Made by a program: the position numbers and the translations under genes
From: Jannaschia formosa
GTDB lineage: Bacteria > Pseudomonadota > Alphaproteobacteria > Rhodobacterales > Rhodobacteraceae
Direction of reading: 5' to 3'
Length of the DNA stretch: 64,000 bases
Assembly (NCBI RefSeq): GCF_003340555.1
Contig: NZ_QPLJ01000020.1
Location: 1-64,000, forward strand
Notes under the pieces: generated by a model
What the model was told of the DNA's origin: nothing
The model's input: the letters and a program-made list of their open reading frames with translations, nothing else
Database searches by the model: none
Shown: positions 62,988 to 64,000 of the stretch, one piece after another
Position numbering within the stretch: the stretch's first letter is position 1
Layout: each line of letters opens with the position of its first letter

Positions 62988-64000
62988 CGCGGCTCTTCCT
63001 CATCGCGGGCGAGCCGTCGGGCGACCGGCTCGGCGCCGCGCTGATCGCCGGGCTGCGGCAGCTGGTCCCGGAGGTGGAGGTCCACGGGATCGGCGGCCCG
63101 CAGATGGAAGCGAGGGGCCTGCGCAGCCTGTTCCCGATGTCGGACCTGTCGGTGATGGGCCTGGCAGAGGTGCTGCCCCGGCTGCCCCACCTGTTCCGCC
63201 GCCGCGACGAGGCGGTCGCCGCCATCGCCCGGCTGAAGCCGGACGCGCTTATCACCATCGACAGCCCCGACTTCTGCCTGCGCGTCGCCGGCCGCGCCCG
63301 GCGGGCCCAGCCCGATCTGGCGGTGATGCACTACGTCGCGCCCTCGGTCTGGGCCTGGCGGCCGGAGCGGGCGAAGAAGATGGCGCGCAACGTGGATCAC
63401 GTGCTGGCGCTGCTGCCCTTCGAGCCGGACTACATGCGCGCCGCCGGCATGACCTGCGACTTCGTCGGCCATCCGGTCGTAGCCGAGCCGCTCGCCACCC
63501 CGGCCGAGGCGGGGCGGTTCCGCGAGCGCCACGGGATCGAGGGGCCGCTCGCGCTGGTCCTGCCCGGGTCGCGCAGGGGCGAGGTGAGCCGTCTCGCCCC
63601 GGTCTTCGGCGAGGCGCTGCAGCAGGTCGCGCGCGACACCCGCGTCGTGGTGCCGACGGTGCCGCATGTGGAGGCGGACGTGCGCGCGGCGGTGGCGCTC
63701 TGGCCCGGGGCGCCCATCGTCGTCACCGACGCGGCCGAGAAGCGCGCGGCCTTCGCCGCCGCCGACGCGGCACTGGCCGCCTCCGGCACGGTCAGCCTGG
63801 AGCTGGCCGCCAACGGCGTGCCGATGGTCATCGCCTACGACATGAACTGGCTGTCGCGGCGCATCCTCGCGCGGATGCTGAAGGTCGACACGGTGACGCT
63901 GGTCAACCTGGTGACGCGCAGCAAGGCGGTTCCGGAATTCCTCGGCGATGCCTGCCGTCCCGGTCCGATCGGCCGGGCGCTGGCAGACCTGCTGCGCGTT
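62984..64000 (+). CDS. lpxB: Lipid-A-disaccharide synthase, N-terminal 339 codons (cut by window end)
   Basis: A GTG at 62984 (GTGA overlap with lpxI) opens a frame without stop to the window end. It reads TRLFLIAGEPSGDRLGAALI, IGGPQMEARGLRSLFPMSDL, HYVAPSVWAWRPERAKKMAR, CDFVGHPVVAEPL and LVLPGSRRGEVSRLAPVFGE, all LpxB (GT19) motifs, then AALAASGTVSLELAANGVPM. Roughly the last 45-50 residues should lie beyond the window. It joins two diacylglucosamine units into lipid A disaccharide. Confidence 0.95.
   Translation, partial: MTRLFLIAGEPSGDRLGAALIAGLRQLVPEVEVHGIGGPQMEARGLRSLFPMSDLSVMGLAEVLPRLPHLFRRRDEAVAAIARLKPDALITIDSPDFCLRVAGRARRAQPDLAVMHYVAPSVWAWRPERAKKMARNVDHVLALLPFEPDYMRAAGMTCDFVGHPVVAEPLATPAEAGRFRERHGIEGPLALVLPGSRRGEVSRLAPVFGEALQQVARDTRVVVPTVPHVEADVRAAVALWPGAPIVVTDAAEKRAAFAAADAALAASGTVSLELAANGVPMVIAYDMNWLSRRILARMLKVDTVTLVNLVTRSKAVPEFLGDACRPGPIGRALADLLRV

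Overview
The window looks like a chromosomal segment of a high-GC alphaproteobacterium of the Rhodobacterales/roseobacter kind. Reasons: strong GC bias in codon usage; dense operons whose genes overlap by ATGA or GTGA; a PEP-CTERM-like sorting signal; a ligase-associated exonuclease locus; a DmdB/DmdC-type acyl-CoA ligase and dehydrogenase; HWE-type histidine kinase; and the uppS-cdsA-dxr-rseP-bamA-ompH-fabZ-lpxA-lpxI-lpxB envelope cluster. No rRNA, tRNA, CRISPR array or prophage was recognised.

Layout. 1-3.9 kb is a scarred region. An IS3-family element (cut by the window edge) sits in an IS481-type transposase remnant, which abuts a wrecked L-rhamnose locus: 5' part of the kinase (rhaK), 3' part of the mutarotase (rhaM), 3' half of the bifunctional aldolase/dehydrogenase (rhaD), then an intact isomerase (rhaI). 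3.9-20.9 kb holds mostly housekeeping and metabolic genes: pepN, malate synthase G, a HbpS/GlcG protein, a C26-type amidase, an exonuclease-hydrolase-ATP-dependent DNA ligase operon, an isolated fliG, argC, an SLC13 permease and a YmdB-type phosphoesterase. 21.0-22.3 kb is a second scar, an IS5-family transposase pseudogene that cuts a sugar ABC permease down to its last ~75 codons. 22.5-31.8 kb carries roseobacter-type accessory genes: a PAPS-reductase-like protein, two overlapping family-2 glycosyltransferase genes (the second with a degenerate extra head), an acyl-CoA ligase coupled to an inactive M48-like membrane protein, a DMT exporter and a sulfotransferase.

31.9-40.3 kb is a fatty-acid beta-oxidation regulon: GST, thiolase, two tandem paralogous NTF2-like proteins and the FadJ-type multifunctional enzyme in one tightly overlapping operon, then an acyl-CoA dehydrogenase operon headed by a MerR regulator, with a second MerR gene and a perfect inverted repeat upstream. 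40.4-52.5 kb has two thioesterases with a MATE exporter, pyrD with DUF952, a secreted 5'-nucleotidase, a GAF-HWE kinase, a SRAP peptidase, a MarR-SRPBCC pair, thrS and a double universal stress protein. From 52.6 kb to the end lies the conserved translation/isoprenoid/outer-membrane cluster from frr to lpxB (cut by the window end), which supplies undecaprenyl phosphate, CDP-diacylglycerol, DXP-pathway isoprenoids, outer-membrane protein assembly and lipid A.

The least explained items are the tandem NTF2-like proteins inside the beta-oxidation operon, the two-headed glycosyltransferase with its PAPS-reductase-like neighbour, the pseudo-M48 protein coupled to an acyl-CoA ligase, a 41-residue membrane peptide between rseP and bamA, and an intergenic hairpin/ATATTT element that resembles a family seen in Rhodobacterales.
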